The notes: generated by a model from the letters alone, not told the origin. Numbered from the stretch's first letter, positions 22,330-33,692 are shown. The stretch is DNA of 64,000 nucleotides from Molossus alvarezi (GCA_037176705.1 CM073885.1:90325001-90389000), one strand, 5' to 3'. Translations and numbers: made by a program.

Positions 22330-22555
22330 CCCTGGCCAGTGTGGCTCAGTTGGTTGAGCATTGTCTCAAGTACCAAGAAGTCACCAGTTCAATTCCTGGT
22401 CAGGGCACATGCCTGGGTTGTGGGCTTGATCCCTGGTATGGGGTATGCCGGAGGCAGCCAATTGATGTTTTTCTGTCATTAATGTTTCTTTCTCTTTCTC
22501 CCTTTCCTTTCCTCTCACTCTAAAATCAATAAAAACATATATTTAAAAAAAACCT
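22330..22555 (+). mobile_element. VES SINE, CAATAAA-tail type
   Basis: It starts CCCTGGCCAGTGTGGCTCAG and has a B-box-like GTTCAATTCC, the GGTTGTGGGCTTGATCCC linker, a CT-rich part and the tail CTCTAAAATCAATAAAAAC. A diverged duplicate may flank it (ATGTACAACA, GGTATAACAA). It sits at the edge of an L1 3' UTR. Two plus frames here (22291-22482, 22341-22523) are SINE translations. Confidence 0.92.
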
Positions 22556-22559
22556 TTTA

Positions 22560-22800
22560 AAAAAGGTATAACAATCTTTCAGCTCTAAGAAATAAAGTTC
22601 TGGGGATGTAATGTACTAGGTGGTGACTGTAGTTAACAATACTGTATTGTATATTTGAAAGTTGTTAAAAGAGTAGAGCTTAGAAGTTTTCATTACAAAG
22701 AAAAATGCATAACTATGTGAGATGATGGATATTAACTAACTTACTGTAGTACTCATTCCACAAAATATACATATATCAACAAATAACAGATTGAGCAGAA
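22560..22800 (+). mobile_element. L1 3' UTR, sense
   Basis: AGTTCTGGGGATGTAATGTA, GTGACTGTAGTTAACAATAC, TGTATTGTATATTTGAAAGT, AACTATGTGAGATGATGGAT and ATATACATATATCAACA are a recognisable L1MA-like 3' UTR. No ORF2 part is seen upstream because the VES lies there. Confidence 0.75.
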
Positions 22801-22844
22801 ATATGTGAGAAACATCCATTGACTTAATCAGACAAACTCCTTCC

Positions 22845-23335
22845 CTCCTCTCAGTACATATTTATTGAAAATCTATTCTGAATAGGGCACAGTATGAAGA
22901 TGATAGGGAGCTCACGACCTACCTGGAAGAGAAGTCATACACTTGGGATAGGGTCAGGTGCAGGAGAGAAAGATGTTGCTAATAGATAAGCCGGGATATT
23001 AAGTTAGAAGGTATCCTGAGTTCGAATGTATTCCGTGGCCAGGCTAGTCATATGAACGTGGTGTAGTGTGAAGACAATAGGGAGAGGTAGCGGCCCGTTT
23101 GCAATTGTGAGTTTAAAAATTTTCCACTAGGTGCATTAATCTTCTGAGACAATAAGTTTTTGAAATGCTATTCTGGAAAGTGGGAAGTCATTGAAGAATT
23201 CTGAAATGGATATAACATCATTAAAACCACGTTTTGAGAGGGATATTGAGAAGACAGAGGTGTCAGTGTGAATGAAATGTAGGCAGACCATCGCCTGACT
23301 TAGGGCTGTCATCCAAACATAACTATTAATAATGC
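22845..23335 (-). mobile_element. L2 LINE 3' region, antisense
   Basis: TACATATTTATTGAAAATCT and GGGCACAGTATGAAGATGAT begin the antisense 3' end. Further in, GTGGGAAGTCATTGAAGAAT, GATATAACATCATTAAAACC and TTTTGAGAGGGATATTGAG fit the antisense of the L2 ORF2 C-terminus. It is strongly diverged. Confidence 0.6.
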
Positions 23336-24124
23336 GCCCTTCCACTCTCACAGGTGTCCTTATTTGGAGAGTAAAGAAGGTCCTAACTAGTGGGCTACAT
23401 CAGCCATCTCGTCAGTGAATGGAACTCCCATTCACAAGGACTCCAGCAGGCTCCAGTGAACATTTAAGATTGGTAGAAGGCCCTCTATCCAGTCACGGCA
23501 CAGCATAGATTAGGTGTGGGGGAGACAGGGCTCACACACAAGAGAACAATAGACATTGACATCTGCAAGGTACTTTGTTGCTGAAATGATGGTGGTAAGT
23601 TGACAAATTTAGATATTGGTATATGTTGGTATAATCAAAGGAAAAATATAAGAAAGGACATTTATGTCAAGCAGGGAATACAGATTTTCTAAGGGGAAGA
23701 AGATTGGGGGAAAAGAGAAGGCTATGAATATTTTGGTTTGCATACTCCTACATTGGCAGAATTGTCATTTTGCATAAGTATTATGTTGATAAAAATTTAA
23801 AAGGCCCAATAAAATTATTTTATAAATATCAGGGAGAAGGCCAGGTTGGGTTCAGGTCCTGTGATATACTGACAGACTTATACATGTCAATATGTGAACA
23901 GATTTGCATTGTATTTTCTCAGGATCTTGTCTTCTTTATGAAGACTTCCATTCTTTATTCTGTTGCAGTGTACTTAATTTTTAGTTCTTAAGGAGTAAAT
24001 AAGTGGATTTCTGAATCAAAGAAGACTGAGCATTAGGAGAACTTTAGCCATCTAGAGAACAAATAAGAGATTAATATCATCTAAATTCTACTGTATCAAA
24101 TGACATCACCATGCCTTAGTATGG
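23336..24124. other. Unique sequence
   Basis: Nothing recognised. The plus frame at 23770-23991 is unsupported. Confidence 0.5.
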
Positions 24125-24275
24125 TTCTTCAAGGTGGATATTATTATACTTATCATCTTACAGATGAGGAAATGACCTCAGCAAGACTCAGTGGCTGATC
24201 AAGGCCACACAGTTAGCAAGTGTCAAGCTGGGATTCCCAGCCAGATCTGTTTGTTTCAAAGCCCATGCAATTGTA
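24125..24275 (-). mobile_element. MIR SINE, antisense
   Basis: GGTGGATATTATTATACTTA, TTACAGATGAGGAAATGA, CAAGGCCACACAGTTAGCAA and CAAAGCCCATGCAATTG give the antisense MIR order with good similarity. Confidence 0.8.
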
Positions 24276-26494
24276 AGTAAAAAGTAGAAGGCATATGTAG
24301 CAATATTAAATTTTTAAACCAGCCCTGGACCTAAGTACAGCTGTTAGTCATTCCAGCAGATTGCACTAAAGAATATCAGGAATAGTTCTGAAACTTTTCC
24401 TTCAATGCTGTTCTCTAAGCAGACCTACACTTTTGGTGTGGAAGATGGCTGGTGGACTACATCTGACAGTGTTTAGTCATTGTCATAACACAAGGATACT
24501 TTTTATCAGGTTGGGATGCACGTTTATATATTTTTTCTTGTGTATTGATATCTCAAAGCACATGGCTATGAAATAATTCTCAGGCCTGTCTTACAAAGAT
24601 AGCGTTAATAACATTACCGCATACTCTCAGAGGTGGCCTACTCTTTCAGTCTTCAATTAAATGCAAAGCATGTCATTCACAGAGTCATGGGTTACAGACT
24701 ATTCCTGGCCATTCATGACTATGAAACTCCCAGTAATTATGATTTCTATTTTGTTTACCAGAGTGACCTTAGGAAAGTCATCTAATTAGGCATTAGGAAA
24801 TTTTGAACCTAATTTCCTTCTCATGTAAAAACTATAGTCCTTCAAAAACGTCCTCTCTTCCAACCATTTCTGAGAGTCCCCAGGGGAAGTCTCATTTGCT
24901 TGTGAATCAGCCTGGGCCACAGTTTGCTTTTTATGCTCTTTTGGTGAATACTATAGCTGGACCTCTGATCTACCGTTGCCCTTCTATCCTCCCTGTTGCT
25001 GATGTTTTTCTTCACCCAGCTCCCATGTTCCACACTAAGTCAAGGTTCCCTGCTTGTCATAATGAAATAGTCCAGGTGAAAGGTTTTCCTCAAGCTATGA
25101 AGTACATAACCTGTGCAATGTATGACAAAACCTTAGTTAAGTTAAGCCTAACCCACTAGTTTGCTCAACATGCCTAGACATGTCTGAACCTCCCACTAGG
25201 ACAGAAGGATGAATGTTTCTTACATCTATAAATATAAGTTACTGTTACCATTGCAAATATTAATTTGTTAAAATGTTCGTATTGGCTTTATCAAGAATCT
25301 TATACTGTGGTTGAGGAGAAAGTCTTGGTCATACGTAACTTCAGTGGGACCTGTCACACCCCTCACAGGTAGGTAGATAAAAGAGCTTTCATTGCCCCTT
25401 AACAACCTGGTAATCTGTGATTATGAAATTACACATGAACTTACATAGAAAGCTGTAGACCTAAAAAGGTCATCTCTACAAAAATAGCACTGCTGTTTCA
25501 TTTTCAGTATTCTGAGACTGAGAAAGTTTAAGTTCAATGACAAAAATTAGAAGAGAGTAAAAGAATAGAAAAACATGGTAATTTTTTCATACACACACAT
25601 ATATAGGTTAACTCTAGAGTCAGCTCTAAAGAACTAAAGTTATTGCTGCTTTTAAAAGTAAGAACAAAAGAGCAAATTTGAAAGCTTTCAAATTAAATTT
25701 CAACATTTTCAACAAGTGCTGCCTGGAAGATGACGCGAAGCATCCAAAGCCTAAATTGAATGTATGTTGGCAAGAGCATCTTCACATCTCTCTAAATAAC
25801 TAGTTAATACAGTCAGCATTTTGCACCTCATTGAGTCCTGGCACTTATTTGCAGAATGTTCCAGTCAATTGTCAACTAAAAGGAATGCAGAATTTCAATC
25901 CTTTGGGTGGAAAAAAACAGGCAAAAATTTTCTCCCAAAGAATGTTGCATTGCAAAGATTGGAATTCTCCAGAGGCTCCCAAGACTCTTGCCAGGTGTAA
26001 TCCAGCCCATCAACATTTTTAGAAGAAAAACAGAATCAACTCAAAAACAAAAGATGAAACCACTCACACAGGAGATGGAGAAACACCCATCTCTAAGCTG
26101 CTATAATTGAACATTTTATTTATTCTATTCAAAAAAGTTTTATAGAAAGTTAAATGTAAAACATATTAAGGTATTCTAAATCATTTCTCTTTTCCTTATC
26201 CTTCTGCTAGGCCTCTATTTATTTGGCCAGAACAAAAGTTCATCCATCATTCAGCCTTTCATTTAATAGTTTATTTATTTAAGAGTCAGACAAGTGAGCG
26301 CAGAAAAGTATTAGCTGCACATCTTATAAGCTATAAGCAGTCAAAGAATATATAGTTTCATAGAGGGCAAGAGACATGTACTGAAACTGTTATAATACAG
26401 GACAGAAAATAAGAGGCATCGTGAAAGAGGAGCAAGGGGGCTAGAAGCATCCAAAAGAAGTATATTTGGGTAGAAATGGGTGTGTCTGATTCCT
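24276..26494. other. Unique sequence, nothing recognised
   Basis: I recognise no named repeat. A plus frame of 118 codons (24803-25159) has no domain I know. A short (CA)n/(TA)n run lies at about 25592-25605. Confidence 0.5.
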
Positions 26495-26690
26495 TAATCC
26501 ATTTAGATGGCAGGGATTATGCTTAGTGTTTTATACATTAATCCTGTAACAACCCTATGTGGTAGGTGTTATCCCCATTTTACAGATGAAGAAATTGAAA
26601 CTTAGAGGTTAATGCCTTTGATTAGCTTTCCACCGTAAGTAGTAGGGCTGATACTAGAACTCTTCTGACTCCAATTTCTGGCAGGAAGGT
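26495..26690 (-). mobile_element. MIR SINE, antisense
   Basis: GCTTAGTGTTTTATACATTA, CAACCCTATGTGGTAGGTGT, CCCATTTTACAGATGAAGAA and CTTAGAGGTTAATGCC match antisense MIR well. Confidence 0.8.
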
Positions 26691-27389
26691 TTTCAGGACT
26701 ACTTCACAGCAGCAGGGTCATTTGCAGAGATTCTTGAGGAATAGGTAGATTTGATCAGTGTGAGATACGGGAAAAGTTCATTTCATGATGAAGATATAGT
26801 GTGGGACTAGAGTTTGGTAGGAGCCCAGTGTAGGAGCTGAGTTTTTCTTTCTACTAAGTTGGGATCTATAGTTAGTTCACAAATTGAAAACTGAGTAAAA
26901 GTGAGAGAATCATTAAAAAGAACAACATATGTAGATCTTTTAATTAACACAAAATGTACAGGCATACATTTATTTGCCAAACTCTTGAGGAACCTAATCA
27001 TTTTCTTAGAGTATGAGTCTGATTGGAGTCCTTGCTCATAATACACCATTTTATGTCTGATCCTATAAACCAGTTTGGTTTATTTAAAGTGGAGCAAAAC
27101 TTGGAGACACTTGAGAACAATCTGAGTGAGGTATCCTTCTGGATTTTTATTATTTTTTTTTCAGTCTGTTATAGCTGTCTGGCCTTCCTAATTTGCCATC
27201 TTTTTTTTTTTTAAATTGGGCATGTTGGTTTTCTTTTTCAAGAATACTTGATTTTCATAGAAACAATTTTCTTACTGTACTCATATTCTATGAGTTTTCA
27301 TATTTAATTAAATCACATAACTGCAGGAATAAGTAAGACTGGCACAGATAGTTTGGACAAGTATACAGCTAATTGGTGGGAGAAGGGCA
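26691..27389. other. Unique sequence
   Basis: Nothing recognised; a T-rich run lies at about 27201-27212. Confidence 0.5.
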
Positions 27390-27830
27390 CAGACATATAA
27401 CTTGCTAGCCTGGAGTGTTTAATCATCTGTGTTTTACAGAGGGAATGGAGAGCATTGATTTGATGAGTCAATTAAATAGAAATGTGTTAAGAGACCTACT
27501 GTTACAATGGAAAAAATAGGAAATAACATATATTGGGGTCAGATCTTCTGGGGCCTGGAATGCCAAGCTAAGTAGTTTCGCCATCATTGATCAGCCATGG
27601 TGGCCATCTCGACAACGTTAGAATCATTGTGCTAAAATCTGGGGAGAGGGGAGGTAATTTAAATACTGCCCAGAGAGATTTGGTAGAGAACATAGTGAGA
27701 GGAACTAGTGTAGTGGTAAGTGTGAAAGGGGAAGAGGGAATGGATGTGAAAAGTATTTTGGATGTAGGATAAGTAGGACATTGGTGGAATAGATGAGAGT
27801 GTGGTCTTCAATATGCCACCTTGACATGAT
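27390..27830 (-). mobile_element. L2 LINE ORF2 fossil, antisense
   Basis: GGGGCCTGGAATGCCAAGCT, GCCCAGAGAGATTTGGTAGA, GGAATGGATGTGAAAAG and GGATGTAGGATAAGTAGGAC align in order with the antisense of the CR1/L2-type ORF2 C-terminus. The plus frame 27587-27772 is therefore antisense to a dead LINE. Confidence 0.55.
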
Positions 27831-28195
27831 ATGAAACTCCAGGGACTTTACTAGTGCTTTTGACCTTTTGTTTTCATTTAGTTTTAATCATTCTGCAAAC
27901 CTTCCAAGTAGTTGCAATGGTATCTGTTACAGCAGCCCTCTGCTCAGCACTGTGTATACACCTCTTGTATTTAGCACTGTTGTGTATTATTTCCTAGTTG
28001 TCATACCCTATTGTATTTATGCTAAGACGCACTTTAAAAAAATATATTTCAGAATGCATCTGAAAATGTCAATGCATCCTGCCATACATGCTAACATATC
28101 AACATTTAATTAGGTGCGTATTTTTCTTACTGGTTCAAAACAACAGCTGTGTTTTATAACCAATAGCATCTCCCCTCCTCAACGAGGTTACAAAT
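27831..28195. other. Unique sequence
   Basis: Nothing recognised. The plus frame 27868-28113 is unsupported. Confidence 0.45.
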
Positions 28196-28197
28196 TT

Positions 28198-28305
28198 CAG
28201 GGGTGATTCTTGGGCTCCTTTTCTTCTACATTATTTATAATGCCTTGCACAGTGCCAGGCAGTACCCTTAGTAAATACTTGTTGACTTATTGTTAACTTG
28301 AGTTA
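28198..28305 (+). mobile_element. L2 LINE 3' end
   Basis: TATAATGCCTTGCACAGTGC, CAGGCAGTACCCTTAG and TAAATACTTGTTGACTTATT resemble the sense L2 3' terminus. Confidence 0.6.
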
Positions 28306-28482
28306 GAATCATGGTAGGTAGGTTCATAAATAAGGCTCCTTATATAATTAAGGAAGTATAATTTTAGAAAGTATAAGTTTCTGACCTTCAAGGAGACTTC
28401 CAAACTATCTTAAGGAGACTTTAAGAAATGTATTCAGAAATTACAATGTGAACAAGAATGGACTCAGTTGGCTTTTAATGTT

Positions 28483-28770
28483 AAGAAAATTAGTTTGTTG
28501 CCCTGGCCGGTTTGGCTCAGCGGTTAGAGCGTCGGCCTGCGGTCCTGAGAGACCCGGGTTCGGTTCCCGCTAAGGGCATGTACCTCGGTTGCAGTTTGTC
28601 CCCGGCCCTGGTCGGTTGTGCGGGTGGCAGCCACTCGATGTGTCCCTTCACGTCGATGTTTCTCTCTCTCTCTCTGTTCCTCTCTCTCCCTCCCACTCTA
28701 CCTGAACAAAAAATGGAAAAATGTCCTCGGGTGAGGATAAAAAAAAAAAAAAAAGAAAATTAGTTTGTTG
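28483..28770 (+). mobile_element. Complete young VES SINE with exact 18-bp TSD
   Basis: This is the best-preserved copy. The body is 28501-28752. The pol III A box TGGCTCAGCGG is at 28513-28523 and the B box GGTTCGGTTCC at 28557-28567, as in its tRNA ancestor. A linker, a CT-rich region and AAAAATGTCCTCGGGTGAGG lead to a tail of about 15 A. AAGAAAATTAGTTTGTTG flanks it exactly (28483-28500, 28753-28770). Intact promoter boxes and the clean TSD mark it as recent. The plus frame 28512-28763 is a SINE translation. Confidence 0.98.
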
Positions 28771-29680
28771 TTGATTAGCTCTCATAACACCAGTAGAATT
28801 TTTAAAGAGGGCTACTTAATTTTCCTTCTGTTTTTATTCTTATTTGTGAATGTATCAATTATTGGATAAGAAAAGGTGAAGAGAGAAGAAGGAAGTATTC
28901 AGGTTATAAAGCCATCTAGACTGTACAACACAAAGATATATTTTTTAAAGTTGATAGTTTTTAGGATTTGTCTTAGCCCAAAAAGCCTGAAAGAAGAAGC
29001 CAGATGTCTGAATACACACACATTAGAAGACACAGTAGCATTTTAGGCAAAGGAAATGGACTAGTTAAGCAGTGTTCTAAGAAATATGGTCAAAATAAGC
29101 ATGGACTATCTACTAATGTCTTTATTTTAGAATATAGAATTGCTTTTCTTAGAAAAATTAATGGGTGATGAAATATATTTTAAAACGTACTGATATGAAT
29201 CATTAATGAAAATGTAGAAACAAGAGTTTTGAATATAAAGATGTTTGTATTATCTATGAATGGAAGGTACAAAATAAGGATTTAGCACAATGTTTCCAGT
29301 CAAGTAAGAGATTACCATGGGTGTGGCTTCAGCCTTCCTCTCTTATACCGTAGAACCTAAACCATGTTAGAAAACCAAACCACATTTACAAACTGCAACC
29401 TCCCTGGAAAAATCCGTCTCGCACAGGGAGCAAATACACCTATCCCCGTGAGTGGAGTCTCTACCAGCCTTGTTAGGAAAATGATAGTAAAAGTAATACC
29501 ATGAAAATAAAATATTTAATAAGAAAATTTTTAGTGAGGCTAGAATATGGTATTGATTTAATAATGACAGAAAAAAAGAAGAGAGGCTTTTTATTATTTA
29601 TCTTGACAGCTTCCCTTCGAATTGGCTTTCCTAGGATTACTAAAGATTAAATAATGTTAAGAAATCAAAACAGTGACAAC
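28771..29680. other. Unique sequence
   Basis: Nothing recognised. Confidence 0.5.
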
Positions 29681-29723
29681 TTTTTTTTTTAATCCTCACC
29701 TGAGGATGTGTTTTTATTGATTT

Positions 29724-29771
<48 letters not shown>

Positions 29772-29946
29772 CGCGCGCAAGAGAATCTTCGATGTGAGAA
29801 AGAAACATCAGTCGGGGGCCTCCCACTGCCATATTCACCCCAACCGGGATCAAACCTGAACCGAGGTGTGTGACCTGATTGGGAATCGAGTCACATTTTG
29901 GTGTAGATAACAACACTCCAACCAACTGAGCCACTGGCCAGGGCTG
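29681..29946 (-). mobile_element. VES SINE, antisense, with GA/GC expansion
   Basis: It reads T10, AATCCTCACCTGAGGAT, TTTTTATTGATTTC, a (GA)n tract, AAGAAACATCAG, CAACCGGGATCAAAC and ends CAACTGAGCCACTGGCCAGG: an antisense VES. The pyrimidine region has expanded into (GA)21(GC)6 at 29725-29778. Flanking GTGACAACTTTT and TGTAACAACTCTT may be the TSD. The minus frame 29689-29952 is the SINE itself. Confidence 0.93.
29725..29778. repeat. (GA)n(GC)n tract inside VES
   Basis: About 42 bases of GA alternate directly into GCGCGCGCGCGC. Pure purine-pyrimidine alternation of GC next to a mirror-type GA tract is notable for non-B DNA. Confidence 0.97.
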
Positions 29947-30024
29947 TAACAACTCTTGATTATTGGTTTGAAGAGATGGTTTATTGGCAAATAATTAACA
30001 ACAAATTTTGACTTCCCATATATA

Positions 30025-30184
30025 CTATAATGTTTCCCAAACTTGGCCGCACAGTAGAGCTACATGGGGACCTCCCATCCCCAGACCCTGATTTCATTGG
30101 CATGGGGTATGACCTAAGCATCAGGTTTTTAAAAAGCGTTCTGGGTTATCTTAATGTGTAACAAAGTTTAGGCATCACTGTATT
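30025..30184 (+). mobile_element. MER5A-like hAT miniature element
   Basis: TGTTTCCCAAACTTGG at one end and AAGTTTAGGCATCACTG at the other are degraded hAT terminal repeats. Between them, AGTAGAGCTACATGGGGACC, CCCCAGACCCTGATTTCATT and GGTTTTTAAAAAGCGTTCTG follow MER5A. The element is non-autonomous and has no coding capacity. Confidence 0.75.
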
Positions 30185-31917
30185 GTCAATGAAAGCAAAT
30201 ATTACCTACTTTTTGTTTTATTGACCTAAGAACTCCCACCACTCACACAGTAGGCAGAGAAACCTTTTGATATTAAAACACTTGCCCTTTGCTGAAAGGG
30301 GAGTTTGTGTAGAGGGGCACTTTTACCTGAGTGGGTCATGAGGCATGAACTAAAAGGAGAAAATTCTGAGCATGGAGGATTATGGGGAAGAGGTAAAGGG
30401 TCTTCTACATAATGAAGAAAGGGATATTTCTCTGTTTCACCTGAGTTTGGGCTTCAGTGAAGCCTCATTAATTTGCTTCTATTAATATTGTATAAAATAT
30501 ATATTCATACTCCAATGTCAGTTCAAAATATATTAAAAGATAAATTTTGATGATTCACTAGTCTGAATTAGTTAAGCCTTGGGGAATAATCAGAGGTCTG
30601 TTTTCTGAAAGGGAAAAACACTTCAGAAATTTGATCATTGTAATCACTACTCTTGGTAGATACATATTATGTCTTTGTTGTCTTTAATTTTGATGATTCT
30701 CTGAACTAAAACTTGTTGTAATACTACCCTTCATAATGATCCTGGCTATTCTTTGGCTAGTACTGTGATAAAAAGCGCAAGATAGTAATTTCAAGATGTA
30801 TTTCCTACATGACTCTGCTTTTGTGACTTTATCGATCTCAACATTATCTGAACTCTTTCGCCCCTAGTTTTGGGATATCAGATGAGAAGGAGTTATTTTA
30901 CTATCTCTTGGAGAATAATAACATCGATGAACTATTTTTGTCCAAGGCAGCATAAATTGTTTTCGCCCACAGTGGATTCCACCCAAAGAAGGCAGACTCT
31001 GATTACTGGTTAGTAAGCTTTATTTTTCTGCCATATGTCTGAATGGAAATGTGGCAGATTTTCCTTTGGGTTTCAACAAAGTGTTTTCTCAAACCTCAAT
31101 GAAACGAGTTGATTGAAATGCCATAATAACAGTGGTGGTAGTAGATTGTTGCTACTTCTTGATAAAACAGAGAAATGGGGCTATTTGGAATCAGGCTAAC
31201 TTTGGGGTGAAAGGATAAGGCCTCCAAACCAAAGATCAAATTTGCTGTTAGTCTAATCCTAGATAATAATGAAGAGCATTTGCTTGTTTGGAATCTCTGC
31301 AGATAGGATGTCCGTTCCCTATCTCCTGAGACATACAAGAAACACCTAAGAATGAAGACCAAAAAAAAGGCAGAGCAGCAGTTATGTTGGGTGATGTTTG
31401 TGTTGGCTGTGCTTATGCAGGAGGAGAAGGTTTTCTTTTTTGTGTTTGGTTGCATTCCCAAAACGTTTGGGGTGATGTTTAATGAGGCTGGTCATCCGCC
31501 CAGAAATGCATAAGGGAGAATGCGTTAGCCACAATTTGTCTTGATAATGCTCTGTTCACTCATTCGGGTGCAAGACACTGATACATTCTAACGGAGAAGA
31601 TTGCCTTGCTAGGAGCACTGATCACAATGGTCTCCCTAGATTCCTGAGGCCCTGGAGCGAACACTTTTCTACAGTGCTGTGATGGAATTGTTTTATTCTC
31701 AAGTCTGAAGCCAAAAGAGTTTATTAAATTTTTTTTTGATAAAATAATATTTAAAAGCAAAGTCTTAGAGTCTCGGGCATCATGCAAACTGAGACTAAAA
31801 TCATAATAGGTTATTTGGCTAAGTGCCTAAAATTATGGGCAAGGGTCATTTTTTTTTTTACTTCAATATATTGAATGAATTCTCTATATTCCCTTTTTGT
31901 TATTTTTCCCCCAAATG
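30185..31917. other. Unique sequence
   Basis: No named repeat or gene is recognised. The minus frame 31096-31461 (121 codons) has no domain I know. Confidence 0.5.
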
Positions 31918-31936
31918 TTTTTTTTTTTTTTTTACC

Positions 31937-31976
<40 letters not shown>

Positions 31977-32260
31977 TATGCTAAGTATAAAACTTACCAT
32001 TTTAACAACTGTTAAGTGTGTACGTCTGTGGCATTAAGTACATTCACACTGTTGTACAACCATCACCACTATATGCCCCCAAAACAATTTCATCCTCCCA
32101 AACCGAAACTCTGCACCCATTAATCAATAACTTCCCATTCTCCTCTTTCCTCAGCCCCAGTAACTACTATTCTATTATCTGTTTCTATGAATTTGACTAT
32201 TCCAGGAACTTCATGTAAGTGGGATCATGCAATGTTTATCCTTTTGCATTATAATTTTGT
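31918..32260 (-). mobile_element. L1 3' UTR, antisense, with (AT)16
   Basis: A T16 run (31918-31933) and (AT)16 (31941-31972) precede TTACCATTTTAACAACTGTT, GGCATTAAGTACATTCACAC, TGTTGTACAACCATCACC, CCAGTAACTACTATTCTATT and TGAATTTGACTATTCCAGGA. This is the reverse complement of an L1M 3' UTR. A VES copy interrupts or bounds it near 32265. The plus frame 32018-32218 is antisense to it. Confidence 0.8.
31941..31972. repeat. (AT)16 microsatellite
   Basis: Uninterrupted AT dinucleotides directly after a T-rich L1 tail. Confidence 0.98.
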
Positions 32261-32264
32261 TGTT

Positions 32265-32343
32265 GTTAATCCTCACTGGAGGATATTTTTCCATTGATTT
32301 TTAGAGAGTGGAAGGGAGGGGGGATGGAAGAAGGGAGAAAGGG

Positions 32344-32379
<36 letters not shown>

Positions 32380-32548
32380 TCCATGTGAGAGAGACACATC
32401 AATTGTTTGCCTCCCACACGACTCTGACCTGGGTCAGAGATTGAACCTGCAACCCAGGTATGTACCTTTGACCAGGAATTGAACCCACAACCCTTTGGTC
32501 CTCGGCCAATGTTCTAATGGTCCTGGCTGAGCAAAACCAGCCAGGGCT
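32265..32548 (-). mobile_element. VES SINE, antisense
   Basis: It runs from GTTAATCCTCACTGGAGGAT, through CCATTGATTTTTAGAGAG, a GA-rich tract (about 32346-32380), GATCCATGTGAGAGAGACAC and CAACCCAGGTATGTACC, to GCAAAACCAGCCAGGGCT. A (TTG)n tail (AAC in sense) lies next to TATAATTTT, similar to TATAAATTC on the other side. Plus frame 32294-32482 is antisense SINE. Confidence 0.92.
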
Positions 32549-32721
32549 ATAAATTCTTTTTAAGCATCTGGTTTCATAAAGTCATACAGTCATCACAATT
32601 TAGAAAAGGAGGAGATTAATAACGCCAGCCTACTTTCACGGATAAGGAGCTGATCACTGGAAAGTTCACTAATTTGCTTTGCTGAATATATTTTCCAGTT
32701 TAAGATACTTCATTAAAACAT

Positions 32722-32948
32722 GCCCTGACCAGTTTGGCTCAGCGGTTAGAGCATTGGCCTGCGGTCCCGAGAGACCCCGGTTCGTTCCCGCACGTACCTC
32801 GTTTGCAGTTTGTCCCCGGCCCTGGTTGGGTTGTGCGGGTGGCGGCCACTCGATGTGTCCCTTTCACGTCGATGTTTCTCTCTCTCTCTCTCCCTTCCAC
32901 TTTATCTGAACAAAAAAATGGAAAAATGTCCTCGGGTGAGGATAAGAA
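32722..32948 (+). mobile_element. VES SINE, hairpin-tail type
   Basis: GCCCTGACCAGTTTGGCTCA starts it, followed by GCGGTTAGAGCATTGGCC, a shortened B-box region (GGTTCGTTCCC), a CT run and AAAAATGTCCTCGGGTGAGG. Relative to the 28501 copy it has a deletion after the B box. No clean TSD is seen. Frames at 32679-33003 are SINE translations. Confidence 0.93.
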
Positions 32949-33079
32949 AGTAAACAAACCACAATTTGTACCTATATTTGCTTTCTTGACATTTGTGCTG
33001 TGAAAGTCTTTAACATCTCTCACCCATCATCTCTCTACTGATCTTCTATTTAGCTTTCTTCAATATTAATTATGATGAT

Positions 33080-33292
33080 GATGAAGATAGCTAATATTTA
33101 ACATAGGCTTACCATTTGATAAGCTTAACACAAAGTGTCATATATGTATTGATCTTATTAAGTCTACATGATATTTTTAAGGTATATATTCCAGGTATCC
33201 CCATTTAGAGATGAAGGAACTGGGATATCAAAGGTGGGGTTACCTCCACTGACTACAGCTAGTAAGTGGCAGAACCAGGACATTGAATACCA
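33080..33292 (-). mobile_element. MIR SINE, antisense
   Basis: AGATAGCTAATATTTAACAT, CCCCATTTAGAGATGAAGGA, ACAGCTAGTAAGTGGCAGAA and CCAGGACATTGAATACC follow the antisense MIR order. Confidence 0.75.
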
Positions 33293-33419
33293 ATGTATCT
33301 AGTCAATATTTAATAAATAAAAACCAGTATTTTAAAATGAACTGGGTTTGGGCAAGCTATTAAAATTAAGAAAATCTTATATGAAATTTTAGTTTTTTAC
33401 TTTGTTTTGGTCGTTGTTG

Positions 33420-33692
33420 TTGTTAATTCTCACTCAAGGATACTGTTTCCATTGATTTTCTTTCTTTTTTTGTAGAGAGAGTGGAAGGGAGAGGGGGAGA
33501 GGCACAGAGAGAGACAGAGAGAGAAACATGGATGTGAGAGGGCCACATCAATTGGTTGCCTCCTGCACACATCCTGACCTGGGCCAGGATTGCGCCTGAA
33601 GTCCAGGTACGTTCCCTTGATTTGTAGTCAAACCTGCAGCCTCTCAGTGTGCAGGCAGGTGCTCTGTCCACTGACCCACACTGGCCAGGGCT
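33420..33692 (-). mobile_element. VES SINE, antisense, diverged
   Basis: It reads (TTG)nTTAATTCTCACTCAAGGAT, CCATTGATTTTC, a GA-rich tract, AAACATGGATGTGAGAG, CATCAATTGGTTGCCTCCTG, TCCAGGTACGTTCCC and ends CACACTGGCCAGGGCT. The tail hairpin is partly broken. The minus frame 33423-33710 is the SINE. Confidence 0.9.

Noticed and set aside
28512..28763. tRNA gene at the VES head
   Set aside because: A and B boxes are present, but the acceptor stem and cloverleaf are not; this is the tRNA-derived head of a SINE.
32679..33023. Overlapping frames on both strands as genes
   Set aside because: They translate the VES SINE and its flank.
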